A DNA stretch of 64,000 bases from Mesorhizobium sp. M2D.F.Ca.ET.226.01.1.1 (GTDB lineage Bacteria; Pseudomonadota; Alphaproteobacteria; Rhizobiales; Rhizobiaceae): the NCBI RefSeq assembly GCF_004022705.2, contig NZ_RZOY02000012.1:123208-187207 (forward strand). The letters run 5' to 3'. Both the position numbers and the translations under genes were made by a program. The stretch's first letter is position 1. The number at the start of each line of letters is the position of its first letter. Shown here in pieces: positions 63,660 to 64,000 of the stretch. The notes under the pieces were generated by a model. It saw only the letters and a program-made list of their open reading frames with translations, was not told where the DNA came from and did not search any database.

Positions 63660-64000
63660 CTACCGCCGGTCCATGTCGCGCTTGAACTGATCGAAGATCG
63701 TCCCGACGGTCTTTTCATATTCGTCGCGCTGCTGCGCGCCGGTCTCGAACATCTTGCCGAAGATGTCGTCGAACGGGTTTCGCGGCCGGCCGCTCGGGTT
63801 GGTCTGCGGCTGTTGCGGGGCGCTCTGCTGCGGCTGGCGCTGTTGCGGCTGCGGCGCCGGCTGTCCGCCGGGCAGGCCGAACCCGCCGCCGCCCTGGCGC
63901 AGCATTTCCTCGAAGATTTTGCCGAGCGGATTGTCGCCATAGGGGCTCTGCGTCTGCGGCGGCTGAGTCTGTTGCGGCGCGCTGCCGCCGAACATGTCTT
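63660..64000 (-). CDS. C-terminal part of a DUF937-like protein (partial)
   Basis: At least 113 residues, open at the right edge, so the N-terminus lies outside. A Gln/Pro-rich stretch surrounds NPLGKIFEEMLRQGGGG and RNPFDDIFGKMFETGAQQRD. The end, VGTIFDQFKRDMDRR, resembles the C-terminus of rhizobial DUF937 proteins. Function unknown. Confidence 0.6.
   Translation of the reverse strand, partial: DMFGGSAPQQTQPPQTQSPYGDNPLGKIFEEMLRQGGGGFGLPGGQPAPQPQQRQPQQSAPQQPQTNPSGRPRNPFDDIFGKMFETGAQQRDEYEKTVGTIFDQFKRDMDRR

Overview
This window reads as the chromosome of a high-GC alphaproteobacterium of the Rhizobiales, most likely Mesorhizobium or a close relative. The case rests on a DUF768 gene (a family I know mainly from Mesorhizobium), an Entner-Doudoroff zwf-pgl-edd operon, an ScfR-type regulator divergent from isocitrate lyase, a PdhS-like kinase with a CtrA-type box, an alpha-r14/NfeR1-like small RNA, a tRNA-His with A73, and several palindromic intergenic repeats of rhizobial type. 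No rRNA, CRISPR array, prophage or classical transposase was seen. Identifications are by motif and recall; no database search was run.

Region by region. (1) 1-9.8 kb: a surface-adhesin locus of the Lap kind. It holds the N-terminal part of a giant VCBS/cadherin-like repeat protein (read off the left edge), a divergent LapG-like periplasmic cysteine protease, and a tolC-ABC-hlyD type I secretion operon ending in a translationally coupled ribbon-helix-helix regulator. No LapD-like receptor is present. (2) 10-12.6 kb: a decayed SDR gene, a COG4091 oxidoreductase and proC. (3) 12.7-22.1 kb: a Wzx/Wzy-type surface polysaccharide cluster (ExoQ-like polymerase, GT2, GT4, WecG/TagA transferase, DUF6492, flippase, Wzz/GumC chain-length protein). 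(4) 22.3-31.2 kb: folD, a GlxA-type regulator, a secreted VWA protein, edd-pgl-zwf and an SDR. (5) 31.2-31.8 kb: a Mur-ligase-like pseudogene with a large internal deletion, a frameshift and a stop. (6) 31.8-48.6 kb: an SH3 protein, putrescine-type catabolic genes (puuB- and puuA-like) split by an unusual cassette, a HAD hydrolase, a receiver protein, aceA with scfR, an EamA transporter, potFGHI and an AsmA protein. (7) 48.9-59.4 kb: acetoacetyl-CoA ligase, a candidate structured RNA, a PdhS-like kinase, a phasin with a PhaR-like operator, the NfeR1-like sRNA, tRNA-His, DUF768, a DmpA-type peptidase and xseA. (8) 59.5-64 kb: a GGDEF-EAL protein, a LysR regulator, a DUF1127 gene with a structured 3' region, a palindromic repeat and the end of a DUF937-like gene.

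The most unusual feature is at 34.26-34.81 kb. A small four-helix-bundle (S23/IVP-type) gene is bracketed by inverted arrays of one perfect 8-bp unit, GGGGAGTA: 16 copies on one side and 5 on the other. The cassette lies exactly between two polyamine genes. The units are G-quadruplex-prone, contain Shine-Dalgarno-like GGGGAG, and one array edge forms the stop codon of the upstream gene. A second theme is RNA: three separate 3' regions end in hairpins carrying CCTCC (anti-Shine-Dalgarno) sequences, and one of them has three tandem hairpins with an identical 10-nt loop.
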